DNA of 64,000 bases from Pseudomonas svalbardensis (GCF_030053115.1 NZ_CP125619.1:3297501-3361500), one strand, 5' to 3'; counted from the stretch's first letter, positions 8,826 through 17,976 are shown. A program made the numbers and translations. The notes: generated from the sequence alone by a model not told the origin.

Positions 8826-9473
8826 ATGAAAACGGTCACGACCCTTTTCACCTGTCTGCTCGCTGCCAGCGTTCGCGCGGCGACGAGCACCTGCGCAAAT
8901 GCTGCGTCGTTCAAGACCAGCTTCGACTGCGCCACGGCAAGGCCATCCGTCGAAAACCTTATCTGTCGCGATTCGCAACTGGCGCAGATGGATATCGAAT
9001 TGACGCGTCTTTATCGCCTGGCGCTCACGGATGAACGTTCAGTACCGCGGCCAGACAAAGTCTTGATCGACCAGCAGTTCTGGATCGACTCCCGTAATCA
9101 GTGTGCGTCCACGTCTGAACCCAAGGCGTGCACGATCCGAAGTTATGCCGAGCGCGCGCACCAGCTACGCCAAGGCTCGGCCATTGTGAGAACCAAGGAT
9201 CCAGACAGGCTCACCGAAGGCCCCCTGGCTTTTCGTTGTACAGGGTTTAACGCACTGATTGCCGCCACCTTCTTTAACACGCAGCCAGGTGTCGTGTACC
9301 TGAAATGGGCGAACACCTCGATCACCCTGAGCCAGGTGCCGAGTGATTCGGGAACCCAATACACTGGCAAGGATTCCCAGGGGAACTATCGCTTCTGGCA
9401 AGACGGCAACGGGGTCATTTTCCAGAAGCCAGGTTCAGGGGCGATGAGTTGTACGGCTGAGCCGGTCAGCTGA
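8826..9473 (+). CDS. periplasmic LprI-type / MliC-like lysozyme-inhibitor-like protein
   Basis: A 215-residue exported protein. Seen: a signal peptide in the first 18 or so residues (MKTVTTLFTCLLAASVRAA); a DUF1311/LprI-type segment at about 25-100 with SFDCATARPSVENLICRD, LYRLAL, QQFWIDSRNQC and the paired cysteines of that family; and a C-terminal part (about 125-215) with FRCTGFNALIAATFFN, LKWANTSITL, YRFWQDGNGVIFQ and a final cysteine, a pattern resembling MliC/PliC domains. Known: both families bind and inhibit lysozymes. Inference: a two-domain inhibitor guarding peptidoglycan. The start at 8826 is chosen because it gives a clean signal peptide; 22 upstream codons are open but poorly hydrophobic. 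Confidence 0.75.
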   Translation: MKTVTTLFTCLLAASVRAATSTCANAASFKTSFDCATARPSVENLICRDSQLAQMDIELTRLYRLALTDERSVPRPDKVLIDQQFWIDSRNQCASTSEPKACTIRSYAERAHQLRQGSAIVRTKDPDRLTEGPLAFRCTGFNALIAATFFNTQPGVVYLKWANTSITLSQVPSDSGTQYTGKDSQGNYRFWQDGNGVIFQKPGSGAMSCTAEPVS

Positions 9474-9491
9474 TTTCTCTGGGGCCCTCTC

Positions 9492-10676
9492 TCACGTACT
9501 CGGCGATTTATGCCACGGATACCCTTTCGCACTGAGTTCAAAGGCGTAATCGAACAAGCGCTTCATGTACTCGCCATCAAATCTGTGATTGCGAGAAATA
9601 TCAAAGTCGGAGCCGATGTACGCCAGATTGAAGTCCGCCCCATCCTGCTGTGCAATTCGGTAAATTCGATCCAGATCGCTGATCCCCTGACTCTGGATCA
9701 ATGCGCTGATGGCGCGACCGCCGATGCTCAAGGTGCGGCGCTTGGTTCCGGACCACTGCAACTCCAGTTTGCCGTTGCGAATGACATAGAAATGCCGTTC
9801 ATCACGCAAACGCGCACCGGTCACACGGTTCAGCGCCATCACGGTGCCGGGTGGGTAAAGGAACACCTGAGTCAGGACGCCTCCGTCCACGTGCATTTCC
9901 TGAAACTGTTGGCCGTCAACCTCCACATCGATCATGACGGGTGAAACGGCGCCGGGAATACTCATCGACGCGATCATGATGTTGCGAAACAGGTCGAGCG
10001 CGCCCGGTGCCTGGCTGGAGGCAATAGCGCCCATGTTCCAGGTGACCGGGCGTCCAGAATCAAGGTCGGTGGTGCCGATCATCAGAAGACGTCCTTTGGC
10101 GTATTCCGACGCGATCGCCGCAAGCACCTCGGCAGTGATGTGCTGTGCAATGAGCCGCGACAGAGGCTTGCTGTGCGCGATACCGTCGCTGGCAAGACGG
10201 GTCAGCACATTGCGCGCATGGAAAATGTCTTTTGGACCGACTGCGTTGCAGATACCCCGAATGACACCGTCGTACTGGGGCCCCAGGTAGGCAAACGGGG
10301 CGACCAGGGCGCCAGCGCTAATGCCGGTGACGACTTTGAACACAGGTCGAGTCCCATGCAGGGTCCATCCCGCAATGATGCCCCCCGCGAATGTGCCTGC
10401 ATCGCCGCCCCCCGAAACGGCCAACATGCTTGCCAGCGGCAGGGTGTCATTGGGCATCCCTGCGCTGGCGAGCGCCTCAGCCTCTCGAAGGTTGGCCTGA
10501 CTCACATCCCGAATGAACGGCGTCAGATCCTGGTCCAGCCAGTAGCGAGCATCTGGAATGCCAGGGATGAGCGCTTTTTCCGTTAACGTTGGCGGCACCG
10601 CATCTCGGCGTTGCAGGCACGCTTGACGCAACATGTTCAGCGTTGAGGCGCTAGGTCTGAGCAGGAATGTTTTCAC
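9492..10676 (-). CDS. patatin-like phospholipase
   Basis: Predicted serine acyl hydrolase with a Ser-Asp dyad. Seen: oxyanion motif SGGGDAGTFAGG, nucleophile elbow VTGISAGAL, and the catalytic DGG in MHVDGGVLTQ, in the correct order and spacing for bacterial patatins. The preferred start is GTG 10676, which has GGAGGCG just upstream (394 residues); a TTG ten codons earlier is possible but has no such site. The N-terminus has no clear lipobox. No phospholipase-partner or secretion gene is adjacent; the next gene on this strand (MaoC-like) begins about 100 bases further upstream and may be separate. The substrate is unknown. Confidence 0.85.
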   Translation of the reverse strand: MKTFLLRPSASTLNMLRQACLQRRDAVPPTLTEKALIPGIPDARYWLDQDLTPFIRDVSQANLREAEALASAGMPNDTLPLASMLAVSGGGDAGTFAGGIIAGWTLHGTRPVFKVVTGISAGALVAPFAYLGPQYDGVIRGICNAVGPKDIFHARNVLTRLASDGIAHSKPLSRLIAQHITAEVLAAIASEYAKGRLLMIGTTDLDSGRPVTWNMGAIASSQAPGALDLFRNIMIASMSIPGAVSPVMIDVEVDGQQFQEMHVDGGVLTQVFLYPPGTVMALNRVTGARLRDERHFYVIRNGKLELQWSGTKRRTLSIGGRAISALIQSQGISDLDRIYRIAQQDGADFNLAYIGSDFDISRNHRFDGEYMKRLFDYAFELSAKGYPWHKSPST

Positions 10677-10776
10677 AACGCCGCCTCCGGCCCCTGCAAT
10701 CGACAAAGAACGCGCTCAATGTAACGGCAAGACGCCTTGCCGATCACGCACGCTCCACACACCCATGACTACGTTC

Positions 10777-11241
10777 TCAATCAGGCGCCGGTCTTCTGAA
10801 GACCAGCAGTTTGCCGGTGGCTCGCTGCACGACCTTGTCGTTTTGATTGAGTGTTTCCATGAACAGGGTCACCACACCCCGGTCTGGTTTGGTGCTGGAT
10901 GGATCGATGGCCTGCACGGTGCATTGCAAACGCAACAGATCGTCCGGGTAGGTCGGCGTCGGCCAGCTCAATTCGATGCCCAGGCCGATGATCCCGTCTG
11001 CCAATGGCACGCTTTCCACCAGCAGCTTCATGGTCAGGGCGGCGGTGTTCCAGCCACTGGCTGCCAGACCACGGAACAGGCTCAGTTCGGCGGCTTCAGG
11101 ATCGAGGTGAAACGGTTGCGGGTCGAACTCCTGAGCAAAGGCCAGCATCGACGCTCGATGGACACGCAAGCTGTCGCTTTCGAACTGCTGACCCAGGCTC
11201 AGGTCATCGAGGTAGAGTTTTTCCCAGGAATGGATGGTCAT
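10777..11241 (-). CDS. MaoC-like hot-dog hydratase
   Basis: A 154-residue single-domain hot-dog protein. Seen: the hydratase signature around FAQEFDPQPFHLDPEAA, where the Asp and His correspond to the catalytic pair of (R)-enoyl-CoA hydratases, then GLAASGWNTAA and the C-terminal strand ATGKLLVFRR. MaoC-family members of this size usually act on enoyl-CoA esters; an (R)-specific hydratase of this type can feed beta-oxidation intermediates to PHA synthesis, but nothing local proves that. Start ATG 11241 has GAGAGGG upstream. It follows the next gene on the same strand by 13 bases, so the two are probably cotranscribed. Confidence 0.85.
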   Translation of the reverse strand: MTIHSWEKLYLDDLSLGQQFESDSLRVHRASMLAFAQEFDPQPFHLDPEAAELSLFRGLAASGWNTAALTMKLLVESVPLADGIIGLGIELSWPTPTYPDDLLRLQCTVQAIDPSSTKPDRGVVTLFMETLNQNDKVVQRATGKLLVFRRPAPD

Positions 11242-11254
11242 GATTCAACCCTCT

Positions 11255-11686
11255 CTAGGCGTAGCGGATGTCGCTGAGGTCGATAGCCACCCTCAAGACA
11301 TCCTTGTCTGGCTGCCCGTCTGCTTCAACGGAGTCATGGACATACTGCGCGGCAGGCAGGCCGCCACTCACGTCCACGTCGTAGTCGTGTCGACGAAGCA
11401 GGAAGTCCTCGCCGAAGTAGAAATCCTGCACCGCGCAGTGAGTGGCGATGTTCTCGGGAAAGGCCGTCCGTTGATCAGGCCCACCGAATGGCATCACCGA
11501 AGCGCGCTGATGATGCAGCCAAACGGTCATCTGGCGGGGCGCACTGTCCTGCGTCAGCCCTTTCATGCCCCACAGCGAGCCGCCGGTCACGAGCGTGGCG
11601 CGAACTTTACTGAAGTGGTTCCAGCGTTCCAGACCACCATGGGCGATCAGCACCTGGTCCAGCAGTGGATGATTCTGTGCAGTCAT
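11255..11686 (-). CDS. conserved hypothetical, possibly shortened by internal deletions
   Basis: 143 residues from ATG 11686 (GCAGGG upstream); an alternative GTG at 11725 adds 13. Seen: LIAHGGLERW near the N-terminus, VTGGSLWGMKGL, then FYFGEDFLLRRHDYDVDVSG and a C-terminal VAIDLSDIRYA. From memory, full-length relatives are about 240 residues with more sequence between RTAF and the IATH segment and again before the last strand; here both joints are abrupt although the frame is kept. I infer in-frame internal deletions, or a short natural version. No function is known. It is probably cotranscribed with the MaoC-like gene. Confidence 0.55.
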   Translation of the reverse strand: MTAQNHPLLDQVLIAHGGLERWNHFSKVRATLVTGGSLWGMKGLTQDSAPRQMTVWLHHQRASVMPFGGPDQRTAFPENIATHCAVQDFYFGEDFLLRRHDYDVDVSGGLPAAQYVHDSVEADGQPDKDVLRVAIDLSDIRYA

Positions 11687-11752
11687 GGCGGCAGCCCTGC
11701 TCGTCAGGACGAGTGGCCTGAACACCTTTCATGCTAGCGCAAGCCCGGCCAG

Positions 11753-12853
11753 TCATAACATCGGCGGGACGTCCGGTCTGTTCTGCGGCTGATCTTCCAC
11801 CCATTGCCAAAACAACTGATAGCCGACCGCAAGCACCACCGGGCCGATGAACAGCCCGAGGATGCCACTGGTGACCATGCCGCCGAGGGCACCGATCAAC
11901 ACCACCGGCATCGGCACATCGACACCGCGCCCCAGCAGCAAAGGCTTGAGTACGTTATCCACCAGGCCGGCAACGAACACATAGATGGCGAAGATGATGG
12001 TCGCCGTGCTGGCCCCCTCGGTGGCGAACACAAAGGCAATCACGGGCAGCGTAATCAGCGTCGCCGGCAATTGCATGATGCCGAGCAGCAGCACCGCCAA
12101 GGCAAGCAGCCCGGCACCGGGGACGCCCATGAGCACGAATCCGATCCCCACCAGCAGCATCTGGATGAAGGCGATGCCGACCACCCCCAGCGCGACCGCA
12201 CGGATCGTTGCGGTACACAGTTCGGCGATTTTCGGTCCCTTGCCCGGATCGCTGACGCGGGTCGCGATCTGTACCGCGCTGCGCCTGCCGCTCTCGCCAT
12301 AGGCCATGAAGATGCCGGCGATGATCAATGCAAAGATAAAGGTGAGGAACCCCATGCCGACGCCGGCCAGTTTGCCCAGGAAACTCACGCTGAAATGTTT
12401 TATCTGCGGCAGGTACTTCGCTGCCAGGTCGGGAAGATCGGTTGAGGCCTGCAGCCATACAGCCGAGACTGACTTGCCCACTAACGGCCAGTCAGCGACT
12501 GAGTCAGCGGGTGGCGGAATATGGAAGTTGCCGTCCTTGACGGTGGTCATGGCATGCGCGACCGAATCGGCAATCGAGGTGACCAACAGATAGATCGGCA
12601 CCATGAGCACTACGATAGCAATCAGCACAATCAGCGTCGCAATGTGGCCGTCTTTCTGAGCCAGCGGCCCCTTGAGCCGTTCTTGCAGCGGATAAAGGGT
12701 GATCGCCAGGATCAGCGACCACAGCATGAGGTCGCGGAACGGGCTGAAGATCTCAAAGCAGAACAGCACCAGTACGGCAATCAGTCCGGCACGGATCAAA
12801 ACATCGAGCAGACTGCGTGTGAACGCCTTCTCGGAACTGGATGTGGGCACCAT
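11753..12853 (-). CDS. AI-2E family transporter / PerM-type permease
   Basis: A 366-residue membrane protein with about seven to eight hydrophobic segments, including LLDVLIRAGLIAVLVLFCFE at the start, VLMVPIYLLVTSIADSV, and the conserved C-terminal pair of spans around PVVLIGALGGMVTSGILGLF with IGPVVLAVGYQL. The GxxGxxxxGxxGLFxGPVxLA pattern is typical of the AI-2E/PerM (UPF0118) family. Members export autoinducer-2, Na+ or other solutes, so the substrate cannot be given. Start ATG 12853 has AAGGAGG eight bases upstream. No obvious operon partner. Confidence 0.9.
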   Translation of the reverse strand: MVPTSSSEKAFTRSLLDVLIRAGLIAVLVLFCFEIFSPFRDLMLWSLILAITLYPLQERLKGPLAQKDGHIATLIVLIAIVVLMVPIYLLVTSIADSVAHAMTTVKDGNFHIPPPADSVADWPLVGKSVSAVWLQASTDLPDLAAKYLPQIKHFSVSFLGKLAGVGMGFLTFIFALIIAGIFMAYGESGRRSAVQIATRVSDPGKGPKIAELCTATIRAVALGVVGIAFIQMLLVGIGFVLMGVPGAGLLALAVLLLGIMQLPATLITLPVIAFVFATEGASTATIIFAIYVFVAGLVDNVLKPLLLGRGVDVPMPVVLIGALGGMVTSGILGLFIGPVVLAVGYQLFWQWVEDQPQNRPDVPPML

Positions 12854-12989
12854 TGCTGCCTCCTTGCAGATCGCTGCAGGGGGATGAGATCGGTTAGCCC
12901 AGCATAGACGTTCAGTTGGATAATTGACTGGATGGGTTGAAAGCGAAGCGTTGATTGGGTGATTCTGGATTTTGTGCCTGGCTCAGGAT

Positions 12990-13171
12990 CCACCCCTCAC
13001 CCCAGCCCTCTCCCCACAGGGGAGAGGGGGAAAGGGGGCAGATCTCCATGTGCTTCTATACCTGAGTTCGACTCGGGCTTTCAGGTCGATGTAACTCTAA
13101 GAACAACTCGGTCAGTCCCCTCTACCCTCTGGGGCGGTCCGACGTTTCGGGAGGGTTAGGGTGAGGGGTGG
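12990..13171. repeat. large inverted repeat, CACCCCTCACCC type
   Basis: The left arm CCACCCCTCACCCCAGCCCT at 12990 is matched by the right arm AGGGTTAGGGTGAGGGGTGG ending at 13171. The left part also contains a nested hairpin (CCCTCTCCCC/GGGGAGAGGG). Similar CCCTCACCC...GGGTGAGGG elements are scattered in many proteobacterial genomes. It fills most of the gap between the transporter gene and the response regulator gene; no coding sequence lies in 12854-13204. Confidence 0.8.
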
Positions 13172-13204
13172 ATTCATCTGACACCCCTGTTACCCCTGCG
13201 CGCA

Positions 13205-13840
13205 TCACCGCAGTTTCAGCGGATCGACCAGTTCAGCGGCGATGGCCATGCCCACCAGATCCGGCAAGGTATTGGCCTGCATGCGTTTCATCACCCGCGA
13301 GCGATACAGGTCGACGGTTTTTGCGCTCACGCCCAGTTGCTCAGCGATCTCACGGGTGGTGTAACCCTGGACCAGCGGCAGCAAGACATCGCGCTCCCGT
13401 GGGGTCAGTGTCAGCAAGCGCGCCTGCAAGGCTTCGTGGCCCTGATTGCCTGAGCGGTTTACTGCGCAGTTACTGAGCGCCTGTTGCACGCTGTCCAGCA
13501 GCAATTGCTCGTTATAGGGCTTCTCGATGAAGTCATGGGCGCCCGCCTTGAAGGCGCGAACCACGATCGGCACATCCGCGTGCCCGCTGACGAAAATGAT
13601 CGGCAGGTTCAGCTCACGTGTGCGCATTTCTTCCTGCACGTTCAAACCGCCCATGCCGGGCATGCGAACATCGAGCAGCACGCAGGCATCGAGCGTGGCA
13701 TCACAAGCATTGAGAAACTCCACGCCACTGGTAAACGGCAAGGCCTTGAGCCCTACCGATTCCAATAACCAGACCGTTGAGTCGAGCATGCCTTGATCGT
13801 CGTCGACCACATACACCACGTGCTCCGTCACACCTGCCAT
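13205..13840 (-). CDS. two-component response regulator, FixJ/LuxR (NarL-like) output
   Basis: 211 residues. Seen: an N-terminal receiver with the acidic pair in VVYVVDDDQGML, the phospho-acceptor Asp in ACVLLDVRMPGM at about residue 56, conserved Thr/Ser and Lys (VSGH, IEKPYN), then a LuxR-type helix-turn-helix (LTPRERDVLLPLVQGYTTRE continuing IAEQLGVSAKTVDLYRSRV). This is the FixJ/StyR/TodT layout. Its start lies four bases downstream of the kinase gene stop, so they form a kinase-regulator operon. Divergence from the acyl-CoA synthetase gene suggests control of that operon. Confidence 0.93.
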   Translation of the reverse strand: MAGVTEHVVYVVDDDQGMLDSTVWLLESVGLKALPFTSGVEFLNACDATLDACVLLDVRMPGMGGLNVQEEMRTRELNLPIIFVSGHADVPIVVRAFKAGAHDFIEKPYNEQLLLDSVQQALSNCAVNRSGNQGHEALQARLLTLTPRERDVLLPLVQGYTTREIAEQLGVSAKTVDLYRSRVMKRMQANTLPDLVGMAIAAELVDPLKLR

Positions 13841-13844
13841 TGCG

Positions 13845-16121
13845 TTATTCCTGTTGTTGTTTTGTTGGGCCGGCCAGCGGCAGGCGGCAGCACATCAGCA
13901 GCCCGACAGGTTGGCGTCGGGCCTGCAATTCGCCACCAAAACCTTCGATGATGCTGCGGCTCATGGACAAGCCAAGTCCCAGGCCATCGGCCTTGCTGGT
14001 ATAGAACGGGGTAAATATCTGCTCCAGTTCGGGCTCGCTGACGCCTGGCCCCTGGTCTTGCACACTGATTTCCACGGTTGCACCACCGCCCTGCCCCGCA
14101 GCCATCACGATCAGCGAAGGTTGCCCCGGATGTTGTTCGCGGTTGGCGTCGATGGCATTGCGCAACAGATTGAGCAGCACCTGCTCCAGCAGCACCCGGT
14201 CGGCATAAATCGGCGGCAGATTATCCGGCAGGCAATCCTCGATTGTCACTTGGCAATTGCTCGCTTCCCAGGCACACAAACGCACGGCCTCGCGGGCGAC
14301 GTCGGCAAAATTCAGGGCCTGCATCCGGCGCTGTCCCTTGCGCAGAAACGCGCGCAAACGTCTGATCACTTCCGAGGCATGCGTGGCGTGATGGGTAATG
14401 CGTTCCAGACCTTGCGCCACTCGGGCGGCGGCCTGGGGATTTGAATCCAGCGTCTGTAAATAGCGCTGGCTGGCATTTGCGTAATTGACCACCGCCGCCA
14501 ACGGCTGGTTGATTTCGTGAGCGATGCCCGAGGCCAATTCACCCAGGGTAACCAACCGCGCGGTGTGGGCCAGTTCGTCCTGATGGCGGCGCTGTTGCAC
14601 CTCACGCAGTTCACGCTCGGTCATGTCCCGCGCAACCAAGGAGTAATAGCGCTCGCCGCCGGCCGAACGGTGCGCCAACAGCACCAGCGATACCGGCACG
14701 GAAGTGCCGCCACCCGGTGGCTGCAATCGCGCATCGGTGCTCCAGACACCGTCGCGTTCGGCGCTGCTCCAGCCATCACGCTGCAGACGTGCCAGGTCGG
14801 CGCTGGCGAATAATTCTGCCAACGCCGGCATCGGTTGTTGCTCGTCGATCCCGAGAATGCGCCGCGCCGCCGGGTTGAGGTAAGTGACTTGCCCCTCGGG
14901 GTCGATGAACAACACCGGATCGGTGTTGGCCTCGACGACCTCCGCCAGACGCCGCTTGTTCTCCTCGGCTTGCACCCGGGCGGTGATGTCCCGGGACACG
15001 CTGACCACTTCAACCACCGTCCCGGTGTAGGTCTCACGAATCGCCCGGCTGGCGGTTTCGAACCACAGGTAATGCCCGTCTCGATGACGAATGCGATACG
15101 TCATTGTGTGATAACCGTCCTGCTCCAGGGCATCCCGCGCGCGCTGCACCAGGCTGGCCAGGTCCTGACCATGGAACAAACCCTGGGCCATTTGCCCGCG
15201 CAATTCTTCCGGCCAGTAGCCGAGCAATGTCCAGGACGCAGGCGAGGCATCCAGAAAGCGTCCGTCCGGTGTGTGTCGGGAAATCAGGTCGGTGGTGTTC
15301 TCGATGATCAGCCGGTACAGCCGCCGTGCCGTGGCGGCTTCACGCTCGGCCAGCACTTGTGCAGTGGCATCGCGGCAACGGGCGAGCACACGGTTGTCCT
15401 GGGGATCGGGGATAAACGTCCAGATCAGGATCTGCGCTTCGAACTGGGCTTCGACCCCGTCGATGGCGCGTTGCTGGTCGAGGCAGGCACGGACCAGCAC
15501 CCGGTGATTGACCGGCAGAAAACCCAGCACATCAGTCAGCGGCTTTTCGGCGAGCAGTGCCAACAGCGCGGCATTGAATTCCAGCGGCCGGCCCTGCGCA
15601 TCGAGCAAAAGACTCGGCTGTGGATCGTGACCCAACAGCGGCGAGCCGCGCAGCATACCGTTGACGCTGCTCAGCAAGGTCGTCAGCAAGTCCTGCACCC
15701 AACCCAGCCAATCAAGACTCACGCCCTCGCACACTTCCACCAGCAACAACCCCGGCTGCCCCGGTTGCAAAGCCAGATCAAACACCTGGCCATGGCTGAT
15801 AGCCGCCCGACGCAGTCGCCCGGCCAACCAGCAATCGAGTTGACGTACTTGAGCCAGGTCCAGTCGCCCCGCCTCGACCAGCCGATCAAACAGCCGCTGA
15901 TCGCTGGCCAGCGAAGGGTCGCCCAGCCCCGGTGGAAAATGCTGGGCGGCGCCCTCGTGGCTGTAAATCCTCGCATTGGATTGCCAACTCAGGTAAACCG
16001 CCCGGCGCACCTCGGGGCAATCCTGCAGCGCACGGCACAACGCATCGGCCCGGGCGGCCAGAGACACACCCTCGCGCTGCAGGCGCAACCAGCTGTGCAA
16101 TCGAACGGGAGTCAGGGTCAT
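13845..16121 (-). CDS. soluble PAS sensor histidine kinase
   Basis: About 758 residues, no membrane span. Seen: an N-terminal region of about 280 residues without a recognised domain, two PAS-like segments (YRLIIENTTDLISRHTPDGR with a PAC-like tail, and EANTDPVLFIDPEGQVTYLN), the H-box GIAHEINQPLAAVVNYANA with the phospho-His, an N-box region RNAIDANR, and the G boxes QDQGPGVS and GLGLGLSMSRS. The HEINQPL pattern is typical of FixL/DctB-type kinases. Start ATG 16121 was preferred; another ATG at 16184 is also open. The ligand is unknown, but the neighbouring acid-activation genes suggest a short-chain acid or its CoA ester. Confidence 0.9.
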   Translation of the reverse strand: MTLTPVRLHSWLRLQREGVSLAARADALCRALQDCPEVRRAVYLSWQSNARIYSHEGAAQHFPPGLGDPSLASDQRLFDRLVEAGRLDLAQVRQLDCWLAGRLRRAAISHGQVFDLALQPGQPGLLLVEVCEGVSLDWLGWVQDLLTTLLSSVNGMLRGSPLLGHDPQPSLLLDAQGRPLEFNAALLALLAEKPLTDVLGFLPVNHRVLVRACLDQQRAIDGVEAQFEAQILIWTFIPDPQDNRVLARCRDATAQVLAEREAATARRLYRLIIENTTDLISRHTPDGRFLDASPASWTLLGYWPEELRGQMAQGLFHGQDLASLVQRARDALEQDGYHTMTYRIRHRDGHYLWFETASRAIRETYTGTVVEVVSVSRDITARVQAEENKRRLAEVVEANTDPVLFIDPEGQVTYLNPAARRILGIDEQQPMPALAELFASADLARLQRDGWSSAERDGVWSTDARLQPPGGGTSVPVSLVLLAHRSAGGERYYSLVARDMTERELREVQQRRHQDELAHTARLVTLGELASGIAHEINQPLAAVVNYANASQRYLQTLDSNPQAAARVAQGLERITHHATHASEVIRRLRAFLRKGQRRMQALNFADVAREAVRLCAWEASNCQVTIEDCLPDNLPPIYADRVLLEQVLLNLLRNAIDANREQHPGQPSLIVMAAGQGGGATVEISVQDQGPGVSEPELEQIFTPFYTSKADGLGLGLSMSRSIIEGFGGELQARRQPVGLLMCCRLPLAGPTKQQQE

Positions 16122-16184
16122 CAAAGGTCCGCTTCGTTGGGGAAGCCAAGGATATACCGGCCTTGGCGGTGTGACTGCATTCAT

Positions 16185-16353
16185 TTTGGATCTGCCAGAA
16201 GCAAATATAGTACATATCCTATATGACGTAGGTTGTACTTCCATATATGTGGCTGAATGTTATATAAAGCAAGCCGGACATAAAAGGTGCCCTCAGCGGC
16301 AACGCTGCAAGGGTCACCTATAGAGCTAACAATCAGCCACCGAGTACCCGTAC
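16185..16353. promoter_or_regulatory. divergent promoter region with candidate operator and leader hairpin
   Basis: An AT-rich stretch holds AGTACA at 16209-16214 and TGTACT at 16234-16239, an inverted pair separated by 19 bases and fitting a dimeric LuxR-type regulator. Downstream, 16285-16319 forms an imperfect hairpin (AGGTG..CCCT..CAGCG / CGCTG..AGGG..CACCT) in the leader of the acyl-CoA synthetase gene. The regulatory role is inference from position. Confidence 0.35.
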
Positions 16354-17976
16354 ATGTCGATCTATGAACAAGGGCTAGGCCCTGCGGCTGTCAATCATAT
16401 TGCCTTGTCTCCGCTCAGCTTCATCGAGCGCACCGCCAGCGTTTACCCTAACTACCCCGCCGTCATCCATGGTTCTATTCGCCGCACCTGGGCGCAGACC
16501 TACACCCGCTGCCGCCGTCTGGCTTCGGCGCTGGCCGGTCGCGGCATCGGCAAGAACGACACGGTGGCCGTGATGCTGCCCAACATTCCCGAGATGCTTG
16601 AAGTGCACTTCGGCGTGCCGATGATTGGCGCGGTGCTCAACCCGCTCAACGTGCGTCTGGATGCCGAAGCCATCGCCTTCATGCTGCAGCATGGTGAAGC
16701 CAAGGTGCTGATTACCGACCGCGAGTTCCATGATGTGATCCACGCGGCGATCGGCATGCTCGATCACCCGCCGCTGGTCATCGACGTCAATGATCCGGAA
16801 TACGGCGAAGGTCAGGCTGTCAGCGATCTGGACTATGAAGCGCTGTTGGCCGAAGGCGATCCGGCCTTCGCCTGGCAGTGGCCGGCGAACGAATGGCAAG
16901 CCATCTCGCTGAATTACACCTCAGGCACCACCGGCAACCCCAAAGGCGTGGTGTACCACCATCGCGGTGCTTATCTGAACTCGTTGGGCAACCAGATGAC
17001 CTGGGCCATGGGCAACCACCCGGTGTACCTCTGGACCCTGCCGATGTTCCATTGCAACGGTTGGTGCTACCCGTGGATCATCACTGCCATGGCCGGTGTG
17101 CATGTGTTCCTGCGCCGTGTCGATCCACAAAAAATCCTCACGCTGATCCGCGAGCATCAGGTCACCCATCTGTGCGCCGCGCCGATCGTGCTCAATGCCT
17201 TGGTCAACATGCCGGAATCGGCTAAAGCGGCGATCGATCACCCGGTCAACGCGATGGTCGCCGGTGCCGCACCACCGGCCAAAGTGATCGGTGCCGTGGA
17301 AGAAATGGGCATCAAGGTCACCCACGTGTATGGCCTGACCGAAACCTATGGTCCGGTGACGCTCTGCGCTTGGCATGCCGAATGGGATGAGTTGCCGCTG
17401 GACGAACGGGCGCAAATCAAATCCCGTCAGGGCGTGCGCTACCCGACGCTCGAAGGCGTGATGGTCGGCGACTCGAAGACACTGGAGCCGACCCCGCGGG
17501 ATGGTCAGACCATCGGTGAGATCTTCATGCGCGGCAACACCGTGATGAAGGGCTACCTGAAGAACCCGACCGCTACGGCCGAAGCGTTCGAAGGCGGCTG
17601 GTTCCACACCGGTGACCTGGCGGTGTGTCATCCCAACGGTTACGTAGAGATCAAGGACCGACTCAAGGACATCATCATTTCCGGTGGCGAGAACATTTCC
17701 ACCATCGAACTGGAAGGTGTGCTCTATCGCCATCCAGCCGTCATGGAAGCGGCCGTCGTCGCCCGTCCCGATGAGAAGTGGGGCGAAACGCCCTGCGCCT
17801 TTATCACGTTGAAGGCAGACCACCAGGACGTTCGCGAGGCCGACATCATCAGTTTCTGCCGCGAACACCTGGCCGGCTTCAAAGTCCCGCGCACGGTGGT
17901 TTTCACCCTGCTGCCGAAGACTTCAACCGGCAAGATCCAGAAGTACGTTCTGCGCGACAGGGCCAAAGCGCTCTAA
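16354..17976 (+). CDS. short/medium-chain acyl-CoA synthetase (AMP-forming, DmdB-like)
   Basis: Activates a carboxylic acid to its CoA thioester via an acyl-adenylate, cytoplasmic. Seen: the AMP-binding P-loop YTSGTTGNPKGV at about residue 189, HVYGLTETYGPV, GGWFHTGDLAV, KDIIISGGENIS and the C-terminal catalytic lysine in KTSTGKIQKYVLR. The N-terminal SFIERTASVYPNYPAVIHG and overall 540 residues resemble the 3-methylmercaptopropionate-CoA ligase / short-chain acyl-CoA synthetase group. It heads an operon with a symporter and a large acyl-CoA dehydrogenase, which supports an acid-degradation role. The exact acid is not readable from sequence. Confidence 0.92.
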   Translation: MSIYEQGLGPAAVNHIALSPLSFIERTASVYPNYPAVIHGSIRRTWAQTYTRCRRLASALAGRGIGKNDTVAVMLPNIPEMLEVHFGVPMIGAVLNPLNVRLDAEAIAFMLQHGEAKVLITDREFHDVIHAAIGMLDHPPLVIDVNDPEYGEGQAVSDLDYEALLAEGDPAFAWQWPANEWQAISLNYTSGTTGNPKGVVYHHRGAYLNSLGNQMTWAMGNHPVYLWTLPMFHCNGWCYPWIITAMAGVHVFLRRVDPQKILTLIREHQVTHLCAAPIVLNALVNMPESAKAAIDHPVNAMVAGAAPPAKVIGAVEEMGIKVTHVYGLTETYGPVTLCAWHAEWDELPLDERAQIKSRQGVRYPTLEGVMVGDSKTLEPTPRDGQTIGEIFMRGNTVMKGYLKNPTATAEAFEGGWFHTGDLAVCHPNGYVEIKDRLKDIIISGGENISTIELEGVLYRHPAVMEAAVVARPDEKWGETPCAFITLKADHQDVREADIISFCREHLAGFKVPRTVVFTLLPKTSTGKIQKYVLRDRAKAL

